The notes beneath the pieces are model-generated. The model saw only the letters and a program-made list of their open reading frames with translations, ran no database searches and was not told the origin of the DNA. From Microdon myrmicae (taxonomy: Eukaryota > Arthropoda > Insecta > Diptera > Syrphidae), in assembly GCA_963931805.1 (NCBI GenBank), contig OZ007497.1, positions 2,844,501 through 2,908,500 of the forward strand: a stretch of DNA of 64,000 nucleotides, in the 5' to 3' direction. This document shows positions 1-10,942 of this stretch, in pieces. Position numbers and translations under genes: made by a program. Position 1 is the stretch's first letter. Every line of letters starts with the position of its first letter.

Positions 1-1040
1 TTATTGCTGGATGCATCCGTCGCCGAGAAGATTGGGAGAAAAGGCAAGCGTGAACCCCTCGTTTTAAAGACCGTTGGCGGACAATGTATCAGGGAAGGCG
101 AGTCGCAGAGGATCCAGTTGAAGATCACGGGAACCCACCGAAGGGAAAAGACATTGATTGAAGTGAGAACTATCCACGACTTGAACGTGCCCAAGCAAGA
201 GGTAACAAGGGACACGATAAGAAATTGCAAGCACTTGCAAAGAATTGAACAACAACTGACCTACAGAAAAGATGTCCCGCTTTTACTCCTCGGCCAAGAT
301 AATTGGGGTCACCAGGTAGCTGAGGAAGGGCAGAGTCGCCGAACCATTCGTCTTGCGCACTACTTTAGGATGGGTGATTTACGGGTGCGAAGGTAGAGAC
401 AATGTGCCAGTGAAATTTGTGAACGATAGCAGGATGGTAGATGATGACACAGAAGCATTAGTCCGTCAGTATTTCAAAATCAAAGCCATCGGAGTGCAAC
501 CCGCAAGGCGGACGGCGCAAGCAATGACGCAGATAGAAGAGCGTTGGAGGTACTGGAAAAAACTCTAAGACGATTGCCATGTGGTAGATTCGAAACTGGG
601 CTGCTGTGGAAGGGCGAAGACGAAGTTCTGCCTAACAATTACGATCAAGTTTACCGACGACTTGGGAATATGCAAAAGAGACTTGATAAGGATGATGAAC
701 TGAAGAGGATATACACAGAACAAATAAAGAACTTGTTCCGGAATTCAGAGAAACATCATTCAGCCACAGTATGGGCTGTGCACGGGAACCATTATATGGA
801 TGATTATTTACAGAGTTTCGGGACAGTAGCGGGTGCTATGGAGGTGACGAAGGCCGTACATGAAATCCATGAAAGGGCAGGATGTTACCTAAGAGGCTGA
901 TTGATCAGATTAATGTAGATTTGGCTATTCGAGTACGAAATACGATGCCCAGGGATATTGGAAAAATTGAAAGACGAGCTTGAAGAAAGAATAAGCAACG
1001 CAACCCTAAAAAAGAAACGACTTAATAAAGCTCCACTAGA
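1..1040 (+). pseudogene. BEL/Pao retrotransposon pol fragment (protease to RT), frameshifted
   Basis: Three successive frames carry pieces of one BEL/Pao polyprotein. The first (4-396) ends with LLLGQDNWG, the distal part of the BEL-type aspartic protease region. The second (353-568) holds GWVIYGCEG, the usual continuation of that region before RT. The third (544-900) has the linker leading to RT and then YMDDYLQSF (YMDD at nt 793-804), the RT catalytic motif. Only about 20 residues separate the pre-RT linker from YMDD, so most of the RT fingers and palm, including the first catalytic Asp, are deleted. Two frameshifts plus this deletion make it non-functional. The left end runs off the window. 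The stretch from about 900 to 1040 remains loosely alignable but has stops. No LTR was seen nearby. Confidence 0.8.
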
Positions 1041-4000
1041 TCCTGGTTGAAGCGTTGAATAAGTAATTCGTTTTCTTTATTGGGAGAGAATTGTAGAAGG
1101 TTAACGAGGGTTTCGTTTGTTGAGTAAATATGTCTGCCGCTTAGTACCTTAGAAAATTAGAATTCCTTACAATAAAGTATCTTTTCACTGCGTTCTACAA
1201 TTCTCATTCGTATACAGTCAATACATCTACTTGATATCTTATCTCTTTTTTGTTTTCATTAAATGTTTAATATTCATAACTTGACTTGCTATTACATTTT
1301 TATTGTGTGTGTTGCACTGGAGAGTACTTAAAGATCCCAACACTGGGCTTCCCTCAGTCGCGTTATCTTTACGAAGAACGGAGAAGAGTCGTCAACACAT
1401 GTTCGCTTGAAAACTATGACAAACTATGTTTTGCACGCTATTTCTAGACATTCAGTTGTTTTCACCCCACTGACATACTCATCACGTTCAAGTAACATGT
1501 CTAAAACTTGTCATCAATGAAGGGTGATATGCATGCGAGGTTTGCCCTCCGCCAAGGTCCATCCACCTTTGACGGTCCGAAGTGACAAACTGACAACACC
1601 TGCGTGTCGGCCGTCGCGCCCAACATTTTAATTTGCCACCTTTTGGGCATAAATATCAGACTGCCATTATCTCTTATCCGTTCCGTAATTCCTGTCAGGA
1701 AAAAGTCCGACTAAGAGGGTCATTCAAACTGGATTAATTATCTCGCTAAAACGTACTTAGCCATTCTTATGACCAAGTTCTGAAGAGCAGCTGATGCGCG
1801 ATAATTTCGTGGTTAAACAAGTGCATGCGGTGGCAATAGCCTGCAGGATCGAATGACAGCAATTTATGCATTCACACCCCATTTAATAAAAATTATTACC
1901 GGATTCCGGTAATACGAGACTTTTATGGCTGGCGGTCTTATTAAGGAGGCAAAGGCGAAGTTCCGTCTATGAATGTGAATAATTGACAAATACCCATGAC
2001 AATTACCCTTTGAAGTTTGCTTCCTTGGACTGCAGCTACCCAAATTGACTCTCTCCGATTTACTATCTTACCGAAATTGAGTCACTACAAACTAGTTACT
2101 ACTCTTTATCAATGCTGTCGCTTCATACGCGTGGAAATGTGGAACCATCCGGAGGAACTGTGTTCCTAACTAATCAGCTGTTTGTCAGCTTGCTGGCCCG
2201 AGAAAATAATAGATGAGAGTTTGATACTATTACGCACAATTTGCTCGCTCAGTTGTACAGCGCCTGTTTCAGACATACACGTGGAATTTCTTTAATTAGT
2301 TACCAATCGCTCGGCGAAATCATCGCCATATAATCGTATGTTCATGTGTGGACCATGGTGGGGCCCGTCATCATCATCATTACCATTAACGTAGGCCGAG
2401 CTGAGGAGAGGAAAAGCTGTAACTGGCGCACTGTTGGCGGCTTTTGCCACTTCGATCAAAGATAAATTGGTTGCCCTGTAATTTAGTGCGCGAAACCGGC
2501 GCGGGGTCCTTTCGGAATTATATCAATTCGATTGGGTGAGCTTCCCGCCACACTGCTGTATCAGTCTATCAGTGCAATGCGTGACGAGGTGAGATGTAGA
2601 GTTAATTTCCGCTGCAAGGCATGTAGTTAGCCCACTGCACCATCGCGATCAGGCAATCATCGAAGTAACAAAACACTTTACACCGATCGTGCCAGAGGAT
2701 GAACGCGAAGGACATAAGCGGAAGAGGGCATGATCAAAGTATCTTTTCGGCGATGGCTTTCTTGGCGTTTAATTGTGTTTTGATAGCTCTAATTCGACGC
2801 CAGGTTTACGGAGATTGTGCTAATCGGCCGAGTAATATCGCCAACGGCCGCGTCACGCACACTGCGTAGACTCAAGATCGATTGATCTTGCGGTCACAAA
2901 GTACTCCTCTTCATTGTTGATTCGTCACAATTGTCGGAATGAAATGTGCCGTGAACTTGTATGTATGAGTAACCATTGCCGGCTCTAATCGATCATTGGG
3001 TCGTTATTGTTCAGATAACACAACAATTTGTCCCTACAGTGATCGATAGATAGAAAGGGCTACAAAGAGACACTTTCACTTATAAATCGTTTTTGAATGG
3101 GATTATGATTGACTGCAATTGTTGTCACGAATGCATTCATATCGTGGATAAGTTGGGAGGATAATTACTAAAAGGTAGATGGATAGCAGGAGGGTCAATA
3201 GCGGGTTCTTGATCTAGTGGGCATAGGCACACATTGTGCTGTTGAGTCGGCATCTGGTGACATTGAGCTAATTAAAATGTTGCCAAAGGGGTAATTTTAA
3301 GGTCTTACATGAGACAGAAAGCGGATGTTATAGATGGAGTGCAAGAAACTCAAGGCTTGATTCGTAGAATGTGAAGGCGATGGAGATTTTCTAACAAGTG
3401 ACAATGTTTCGTTTGGCCGTGAGTGAAAATTCAATTTATTGATAACACTTTGGATTACAATTTAATTTGAGGGACGGAATAAATTTTAATTGAACAAATA
3501 ACATTATAGCATTGCAGTTATATATTTTGTAATGTTGAGAATTGATATGTATGCCATGTAAAATATTAGGGTGCGAGATTTTGCTCCATAAATTCCACCC
3601 TGTGGTGACTCTAAGACATACGTGATTAGTGTTCATAGTTACTGCAATTAGAATTATTTCTGCAGTATGTGCGAAGTCTCAGAATCCCTTCCTGGGGTTT
3701 ATCGACAGATAGTAAGCTTAGCCCATCATTTTTCTTTCTGTTTTTTAAATAATAGGTTCACCTTAAAAGGACGATTTATATCGTGGTAATATTATAAAGT
3801 ACAAAATGGGCATAAATGTGTGGAAGGTATATTGAAGATACTAGGAAGTAGTATTAGAAGTGGTAGAAAAATGAGCTGAAAGAAGGGCGGGTGCCATAAT
3901 GTTTTGCTTCTAAACATTTGCTAACCGTTTTTTTCTTATCAGAGGAGCCCATCACAATAACTAACAATAGCACATAACTCTAGTAAAATACATCAACCAA

Positions 4001-4456
4001 AGACGCAGACGAATACTTAAAACAACCCGTAAAAAAACGGAGTTGACCTACTCATTAAACAATACCCTTTAATTCCCTTAATTAACGATTTGAGGTGTTA
4101 TTGTGATAACTCTGTCACTAGAGGTTTAAGTTGGTCAAATAAAATAAACATAGAGATGTTCTACATAGTCATCAAACTAAACTGACAATGTCACTATCAA
4201 CTCAAGATGATTACTGCCGAATAATGCAGCAGTACCAAAGAATGCATAGAAATGCCAGTACCAATACCACTTCATCTCAGGCAAATAAAAACCCATTACT
4301 TACCCTTGAAAAATTGTGTATAGTTTCAAAATACACCAAATCCCAACGCGAACGTGTGCACACCTTGAATGTTTCCTTGAATATCATAGCACGGTTTGAC
4401 CGGTGAAAAAGCTATAGTATAAGGACACAGGGCAAATATGTGCATTATTCCCATTA
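1041..4456. other. Unassigned non-coding DNA
   Basis: No open frame of convincing length, RNA gene, TIR or LTR was seen. Short open frames (for example 3436-3636 minus and 4188-4406 plus) have no recognisable motif and look like chance. A short ATCATCATC run lies near 2370 without SINE sequence next to it. Confidence 0.5.
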
Positions 4457-4858
4457 CTATTACTATTTATTGGCCTATAGGAACCCGGAAGTTCATGACC
4501 GCACCAACTCGGCTGCCCCATCGTTTCATGTCCTGTGCGCTCTCCTTCCACACTTGACCATCCCATCCGATTTCCTTAAGGTCAAACCTAACATTGTCCT
4601 TCCATCTCCGTCGCGGCCGACCTGCCGGTCTCTTTCCCGTTGGCTTGCCGCGAAGAATTATACACACGGTCCTATCGTACTTATTCTCGCCACATGTCCG
4701 GCCCATCTTAATCTTCGCGACCTGATTACTGCCACTATTGTAGATTTGTGGTATAGTCCTTCCAATTCGTGATTGTGGAGCTTCCTCCATTGTCCTGCCT
4801 GTTCGTCATAGTTACCGCCAAAGATACTCCTTAAGACTTTATACGTACATTACGTGAT
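4457..4858 (-). pseudogene. LINE 3'-end fragment (RT C-terminal domain), internally deleted
   Basis: On the minus strand this reads the C-terminal tail of a non-LTR retrotransposon ORF2, with the RPTGKRPAGRPRRRW block and WKESAQDMKRW near the stop. It is followed by GGCCAATAAAT and a degenerate (AAT)n tail. It is a diverged relative of the copy at 5068-5671. Relative to that copy it lacks about 90 bp between the AAGACTTTAT and TTACGTGATAG blocks (plus-strand sequence near 4830-4855). RLRWAGHVARM, present in the other copy, is lost to a frameshift here. No target duplication was found. The family is a LINE with a microsatellite tail; the clade is not resolved. Confidence 0.75.
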
Positions 4859-5053
4859 AGCCCACGGCCCACTTACCTGAAAAACTCCCATAACTGCTAC
4901 CCAACTTACTTAAGTTCGCTAATGCGATCGCATTAGCACCTTAAATCCTTCACACATCAAATAGATCAAATCTATTATCTAAAAGTCCCTGTAAAGAATC
5001 CTTACCTTTCATCCATCTCTTCGCATACAAATTCCGTGTAAGAATTCTTTCCT

Positions 5054-5685
5054 AACTTATCAGGCATTATTATTATTATTATTATTTATTGGCCTGTAGG
5101 AACCCGGAAGTTCATGACCTCACCGACTCGGCTTCGCCATCCTTCCCTGTCCTGGGCACTCTCCTTCCACGCTTGACCATTCGATCCGATCTCCTCAAGG
5201 TCAAACCTAACATTGTCCTCCCATCTCCGTCGCGGCCGTCCTACCGGTCTCTTTCCCGTTGGTCTACCGTCAAGAATTCTATGCACGGTCCTGTCGTTCC
5301 CCATTCGCGCCACGTGTCCGGCCCATCTTAATCTTCGCGACTTGATTACTCTCACTATTGTAGGTTTGCGATATAGTTCTTCCAATTCGTGGTTATGGAG
5401 TCTCCTCCATTGTCCTGCCTCCTCGTCATATTTACCTCCAAAGATGCCTCTCAAAACTTTATTCTCGAATAGACGGAATTTGTTTTCTTCCCGTTTTGTG
5501 AGAGCCCATGTTTCGCATCCATATAGAACAATTGGCATGATTATGGTTCTATAGACACGGAGCTTTATGTTACGTGATAGCAGTCTGGATTTCAGCAGTT
5601 TACTGACTGCGTGCCAACTCGCGTTGCCGGAATGCAGTCTCTTGTTAATTTCCTTCGACATTTCGTTACTGAACTTATCAGGCAT
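5054..5685 (-). mobile_element. 5'-truncated LINE insertion with 14-bp target-site duplication
   Basis: The direct repeat AACTTATCAGGCAT occurs exactly at 5054-5067 and 5672-5685. Between them is a minus-strand LINE 3' end, finishing with GGCCAATAAAT and (AAT)n at 5068-5091. This is the textbook outcome of target-primed reverse transcription: a 5'-truncated copy, a microsatellite tail and a target duplication. The open frame reading leftward from 5671 begins inside ORF2. The upstream part of the frame (to 5790) is flanking DNA fused to it by the insertion. Confidence 0.85.
5086..5671 (-). pseudogene. LINE ORF2 C-terminal segment (RT thumb and GHVARM tail)
   Basis: About 195 codons of uninterrupted ORF2. 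In order they carry the post-RT segment (SRNIKLRVYRTIIMPIVLYG, then CETWALTKREE), ILRxIFG-like VLRGIFGGKYDEE, the tail motif RLRWAGHVARM, and the basic RPTGKRPVGRPRRRWEDNVR block. The RT catalytic core and endonuclease are missing because of 5' truncation at 5671. The open frame is intact to its stop, so the insertion is younger than the copy at 4457-4858. Apparent N-terminal residues encoded by 5672-5790 belong to the flank. The protein end is typical of RTE/craniofacial-development-protein-2-like LINE proteins in insects, but I leave the clade open. Confidence 0.8.
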
Positions 5686-6826
5686 CCCAAAACCAATTCG
5701 GCGCCATGCAAATCTCCCTAGACGAATTCTTGAAAACAAAATGATTTGGTTTACATACAATGTAACCATCATAACAGGGACCATAAACATTGCGTCGCCT
5801 ATTTCTCGTCCTCACCAAGTGTATGATAAATCACCCTACAAACACATTGGCCGCCGACTCACACCCAAGGGACCAAAACAAATATACGCATCTCGCGTCT
5901 CTTGGCACCAATTAAATCTTACGGCATAAGCAAATCCAAATAGGTATGGTATACTTACCCTTGGCAGCGATGCAATAAACACTAATTCCCTATAAATAAG
6001 ATAGAATCAATTAGCACCATGTGCCTGGGCATTGCGGCTATCATTACAGCTGCAATGCATAGCTTAGACAATGATCTACCCGATCTCGTTGCCTTCCCAT
6101 ATTTCTGGATCTGTTTCTCATGACTAGCGGCGGTGAGCAAACAGAAACCCCAATTAGCACCCAATGAGATTCGGCTTGTTTACTTAGCCGAACACACATC
6201 TCGTTGATGCACATCATTCCTTTTCTTGTTTTCAGATTCGTTCCCATGGCCTTGTGTATGAAAAACCAATGTGATCTTCACTCACACATATACGTACATT
6301 ACCAAGTCCTTCTTCCTTGTTTTCATCACAAGAGAAAAACCTTCTCTCTCGGGAAAACTCACCCCATGAGCGAGTCGGCTCACCACGAGCCGTTTATCGC
6401 TGAGTCTAATTGCATCCGCCGGCCACCACGGTACACACGGGGACGCGAAAGTCAACCGCGAGTCGCGTGAGTAAAGTTTTGATATACAAGTCGTCGGTCC
6501 GTTACAGTGGACGTGTGGGCGTATTTTCATTGTCTAATTAGATTAACTTACGACTTCAATCTGTAAAATTACGAATTATCCTTCACAATTTTAAAGATAA
6601 TAACGAAATAAAATAAAAATTAATTACGAACAACAGAACAACTTGTGCTTCAATTTCTGTGTTTTTCTTTGCTCCCGGTTGTGGACCAACGTGGCGGCGT
6701 TTCGTTCTTTTGGTTCGGCGTATTTCTCGGAGGAACATTCATGATGGAGGAGGAAGGTGAACGGAGTGTCCGTGTTCGGCACAATACTTCCTCCCCACAA
6801 TACCATTTGCTGATACAATTTAATTG
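5686..6826. other. Unassigned non-coding DNA
   Basis: Short open frames on both strands (5982-6247 minus, 6204-6470 plus, 6624-6887 minus) overlap one another and carry no motif I recognise. Nothing else was seen. Confidence 0.45.
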
Positions 6827-7090
6827 TGACTAAATGAAAGGTTCGAATACAATTTATATGTACGAATAAGATGTTCACTTCGTTCACTTGATGCTACAAT
6901 TTAATTTTCAATCAATGAAAGGTTCGAATACAATTTCACTAGGTGTTAATATGTAATTTTCAATCAATAAAAGGTTCGAATACAATTTATATATACAAAA
7001 TACGATGTTCTCTTCACTAGGTGATACTATGTAATGTTCAATCAATGAAAGGTTCGAATACAATTTATATATACAAAATAAGATGTTCTC
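6827..7090 (+). repeat. Imperfect tandem array, ~80-bp unit, four copies
   Basis: The core AATGAAAGGTTCGAATACAA recurs at about 6833, 6913, 6965 and 7043. Anchor-to-anchor spacing is about 80, 52 and 78 bp, so one unit has lost about 28 bp. The parts following each core (TATATATACAAAATAAGATG, then TTCACTAGGTGAT) also repeat. No coding role is likely; the short minus-strand frame at 6908-7111 is simply the repeat translated. Confidence 0.85.
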
Positions 7091-7396
7091 ACTCCCGGCA
7101 CCGTTTAACATAAGGAAGGATTTGAATTTTTATTCTCAATTAGACTTCCCCTTTGAATATAACGACTGATTCCTTGCCACTGATTGATGCTCGACTTACT
7201 AGAGTTTTGCGCACTCGCGTGAATACACTATGGGGGATGAAATCGACTCGCACCGGTTGGTGGTTACATTTCGACTCAGAGGGCAATAGAGAAAATTGAA
7301 TTTCTTCCCTCATCCAGCGACCAATGGGAAAAGATCTCCGTCACATTGGTCCCAGCGAGGCTGCGCACACAAGCGCCATGATCATATCTGCCGCTC

Positions 7397-7985
7397 ATGC
7401 TGCGTGTCCATGAGTACGCGAACCGCAGAAATATCAAAAGAAGTGGTTGCGGCTGGGCAAGCCATCACGCAGACAGGAATTTGGATGTTATACGATGGGC
7501 AACTGGGTACAGGATCTATGCCGATCGTGCACATATCGATGGCGTCTCAAAGGGTCGATCTCTCGTGTGTGTATTTACACGATGGAGAATTCGGTTTCCT
7601 TGGCGGCCAGTCGTGTCGGTCGGTTGACCGGCTGATGTGCTTGCAGATAAAACATGGGAAGATGCCATGCACGTGTGCGGCAAAACACATTGGGAGATAT
7701 GAGCATTGACATGCTTCGGGTTTGATGTCGGTTACTTGGTGATGTAACCGCACTGTTTTTGAGGAACATAATGCGACGGACGCAACTATGCCCCTGGGGG
7801 AAAATGTTTGAAGATGCTAATGCAATTGCATTGGTGAATGGTAACGGTTTTAGGTGTTTTAGGAGGAAGTTTTTACGTAATTAATAAAAAGGTAAGTTGT
7901 GCCGTTTAGTAGGGCCGCCACAGGAGAACTTTTGGGGTAATTGCAAAAAGGTAAGTAGTGGCGTTCAGAGGAACCGTCACAACTT
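7397..7985 (+). repeat. Hairpin-bearing dispersed repeat, copy A
   Basis: This block is homologous by eye to the reverse complement of 57690-58440. Anchors include TATGCCGATCGTGCACAT against TATGCTGATCGGGCACAT, CGGTTGACCG against the same word in copy B, and GCACGTGTGCGGCA in both. The 3' part carries two 23-bp palindromic modules at 7899-7921 and 7958-7980 (for example GTGGCGTTCAGAGGAACCG followed by TCAC), each preceded by GGTAAGT. In one frame both copies read DRAH..G(V/I)SK, so an old coding origin is possible, but both contain stops. Family unknown. Confidence 0.65.
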
Positions 7986-7992
7986 CCTTATC

Positions 7993-8400
7993 TCATATTG
8001 TTTTAATTAGTTGGTGAACTTTTCGAGCGGTTGCTTCTCCTCCATATAGCTCTGCCGGTATGCAGTCGACTCTGGGACCCTTGTTGTTTTTCCATCGATT
8101 TATTGCGTCTACAACGTTGTTGAAAGATGGCTCTGGGATCTGAGGATCGGCTGTATGTTCATCTGGCGCGTTTATTTGCGGTTGATGGATGCACATTGAG
8201 CAGATTTCAAAGGATTTTTCGATCCGAGTCGTCTCCCATTCGCGATTTTTGTGTTTAAAAAATGTCGTGGTCTCATTCCGAATCGTCGCGTATCTTTCTG
8301 CGTTGACTTCATTATATCTTTCTAAGTGAATCACTCTGATGCGTTTACGTTGTTCTATTTGCCTCCTGTTGTTGTTTTTTTTTTTTTAGATAAAACGGGT
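7993..8400 (-). pseudogene. RTE-like LINE ORF2 fragment (endonuclease-RT linker)
   Basis: The minus-strand frame ends with NNKGPRVDCIPAELYGGEAT and then HQLI. This matches the start of the RT domain in RTE-type LINEs (NNKAPG.DGIPAELYK followed by LHQLI). Upstream residues resemble the linker joining endonuclease to RT. It stops at 7993, before any catalytic motif, so neither enzymatic domain is complete. The conserved Gly of the KAPG motif is replaced (KGPRVD). A poly-T stretch near 8375-8388 (poly-A on the minus strand) may mark an internal indel. It may be kin to the RTE copy at 49-51 kb, but the overlap is too short to compare. Confidence 0.75.
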
Positions 8401-8442
8401 GCTAACCAACTCAAATGGATTTTGTTCTCTTTGTTGATCTGG

Positions 8443-8825
8443 TTATTCTTTCGACAGGTGCAAATTTAGATTTAGATTGAAATTAGTGACTTGGATGATC
8501 TTCAGTTCTGAGACTGCTCTTAGATAAATGACTGCACCCAAAGCCGCTTGGAAAGCCTCTGCGGATCCACGAATATCTATAGACTGCGTTGTTGGTGATA
8601 ATCCAAGCCACCTTGGTACACCAATTAGTGATAAATATTGTAGTTGATGCAAATAGGTTTTAAATCTTGCCTTAAACGTACTAGGCATTGGTTCATCCCA
8701 AGCGATTTTTGCTTCCTAGAGTTCCTGCATGACGATTTTTCCATGAACTATTTCTGGTGATAGCTAACCGGGCGAATCGTAGAGCTTTGCAATGGGGGAT
8801 AGCACTCCTCATTTTGTGTATGTGT
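8443..8825 (-). pseudogene. BEL/Pao pol fragment (RT end to RNase H start)
   Basis: Reading right to left, the minus strand gives LSPIAKLYDSPG (8740-8800 region), then KIAWDEPMPS near 8690-8715, then IGVPRWLG and a segment GAVIYLRAVS. These correspond in order to the BEL/Pao stretch after the RT catalytic motif: LSPIA.LYDPLGWLSP, the WDEP block, I.IPRW, and the start of the RNase H-like region (GAAVYLR). Two in-frame stops interrupt it (after SPG and after MQEL). It is a small dead scrap in the same orientation as the LINE piece next to it, and unrelated in position to the BEL remains at 1-1040 and 39.9-41.3 kb. Confidence 0.75.
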
Positions 8826-10783
8826 AGGTTTAATGGTTTTGTACGCAATGAAAATGAATCGATCTTGTTGAGGCTGCCAATTAAGACCTAATGTACGATG
8901 AATGGGACCATCCGTCATAGATAGCGATGATGGGTATGTCGGGGTGCTCTATATTACATGGGTGCTCTATATTACATGGACAACCAACCCACAATTCCAA
9001 CCACAATTTCCGCCTTATTTCGACCGCTTTCAGCGTGTCATACTAACCCCTATCCCACCCTTGGTATTCACCTGAGAATCATTGATTTCCCAAAGGACGC
9101 ATAGCTAAACTCATTATCCTATGCAGATAATGCATAATTGAATTTAGCTACCCTTTTGCCATACGGCAACTCCATTTTGCTATCCCATGAGATTTCCATC
9201 GGAAATCACATCATGTCGGTTAGCAACAACAAGTCGAAGCAGACGACACTGCGGCATATTCATGCAACCGCTGGGGAATTTATTAAAATATTTAATTAGT
9301 TCTGATGGTAAATTACTCTAGCCAATTTGGCGTCACTTCGGCTTTTCCGCAGATCATTCATTTGCTTGGGATCAATGATTTCTTTTCGCAGGTAAATAGC
9401 AGCAGCTAAATTTCCCTCTCCTTCTCAATTTTACTTTCCCACAGTTCAATGCACTCTGAGGTCACCACATTCGCCGAATTAGGTCAATGGGTTCTCATCA
9501 GAACTGCATTGATTCATGCACACACAACCAAAGCCACCCCGAGATCATAGTACTTTGTGTTTCTGCTCTCTCATTCTCCCATGTCCGTCGGCTATCGAAT
9601 TAACCGCTGTATTCACCACACCTCGACGGGCATGGCAATGAGAGAGTAGAAGCGTGATCTCTATTGGTTGTCCTGTGTGCAAAATTAAATTACCCATCTT
9701 CATCCCCAATTCAAACCAGTCGCTATCCAACCACTACCGCCGGAGGTCACGCCGCTCGAGGCTAAACATTATTTCGCGTCTGTTAACGAAGTCACATTTC
9801 AACCACTGAGTTTTTTTTACTTTTTTGTCTCGTGGCAGTAAAGTCGAATCTTAATGAAGTAAAAATTGTTGCAACAATATAGACAATTTCGAAGGATCTT
9901 GAAGGAGTACATCAGCGAAGAATCACGTGTTTTTAATAATGACAAGATATCAAATTCAAAAGATACGTTAAAGTAGTCAGTGATTGTGAATTTTATTTAT
10001 AAACAATTTTAAGTTAAAAATAAAAATAAATAAAAACAATGTCAAGAACATAACAACAACAGAGCAGTTTATTTTCACTCTTTTATGGATGATTGGATAT
10101 GACCTTTGCAAACAATTTTCGGCGGATCCTCGTTGGGGATAAAGTGAATCCGTGGCCGTCTCAGGCATCAATACTTCAACCCCCACACGTATGCCGCTCT
10201 TTGTTGCTGGGGTATGTCTTGTAGAAGCCGTTTGTCATTGCGAGTCCATTTTTGAAATGGAAAGCCACCCTACCTGAAGAAATTAAGTATTTATTCAATT
10301 TTCTGCTTACCATTTACAATGGATTCTGCTCCGCCGTAAATGTCATAGATCTAAGTGCTTTACTCAATAACTTCCTTTGCATCAGGATAGCAATGACCTT
10401 CATCCTCTGCAAGTTGACGCAAAACTTTATTGGCGAGATATGGAGCGCGACTAGTTCCATATGTTACTCCCGCCCATCACACGTCTTACGGCTCTAATGA
10501 ACCCATTTCGCAAATGAAGGGGTGCGCAAACTCTTACCCCACCTTCTTTGTCTTCAATCTCACCGCTCCTGCTCTCAAACGCCGTCTCTTCTTTTACCCC
10601 CCCTGACCCTACCCAGCTCACTGCCTACTTTTACTTACCTACTTTTAGTTACGTTACTTTAAAGTTAGTCCCCCACCCCCAACCCGTATGCCTTAGTTTT
10701 TAAGGTAGTTCGTAAGTCTATTTATAAGTTTATATGTTTACACCACATATACTAAGCGATATAAACTGAGGGTTCTGTTCTTT
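8826..10783. other. Unassigned non-coding DNA
   Basis: No recognisable gene. A direct 23-bp duplication (GGGTGCTCTATATTACATGG) lies at 8938-8982. The small frames at 9545-9730, 9977-10186 and 10252-10497 have no motifs. Confidence 0.45.
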
Positions 10784-10942
10784 ATTCATTCATTCATTCA
10801 TTCATTCATCATCATCATGATCGGCACTACAACCGGTAGCCGGTCTTGGCCTTATTTAGCAAGTCCTGTGGCTTGTTAAATTTTCCATAATGATTTGTTT
10901 TTCCGGGCAAGGTCATTAGTCTTGCGCCAGTCATTCATTCAT
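10784..10942 (-). repeat. 5'-truncated SINE (same family as 22481)
   Basis: Reverse complemented, it reads GCGCAAGACTAATGAC, then AATCATTATGGAAAATTTAA, CAAGCC.CAGGACTTGCTAAATAAGG, TGTAGTGCCGATC, then (ATG)n and (AATG)n. This matches the body and tail of the SINE at 22481-22668 but lacks its tRNA head. The word TCATTCATTCAT is present on both sides (within the tail array at 10784-10808 and at about 10931-10942), consistent with a target duplication or insertion into a TCAT repeat. Confidence 0.8.

Noticed and set aside
5089..5554. Plus-strand frames over the LINE copy
   Set aside because: Antisense shadows of the minus-strand ORF2 C-terminus.
8938..8982. Direct duplication of GGGTGCTCTATATTACATGG
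   Set aside because: A simple local duplication of about 23 bp with no element between the copies.
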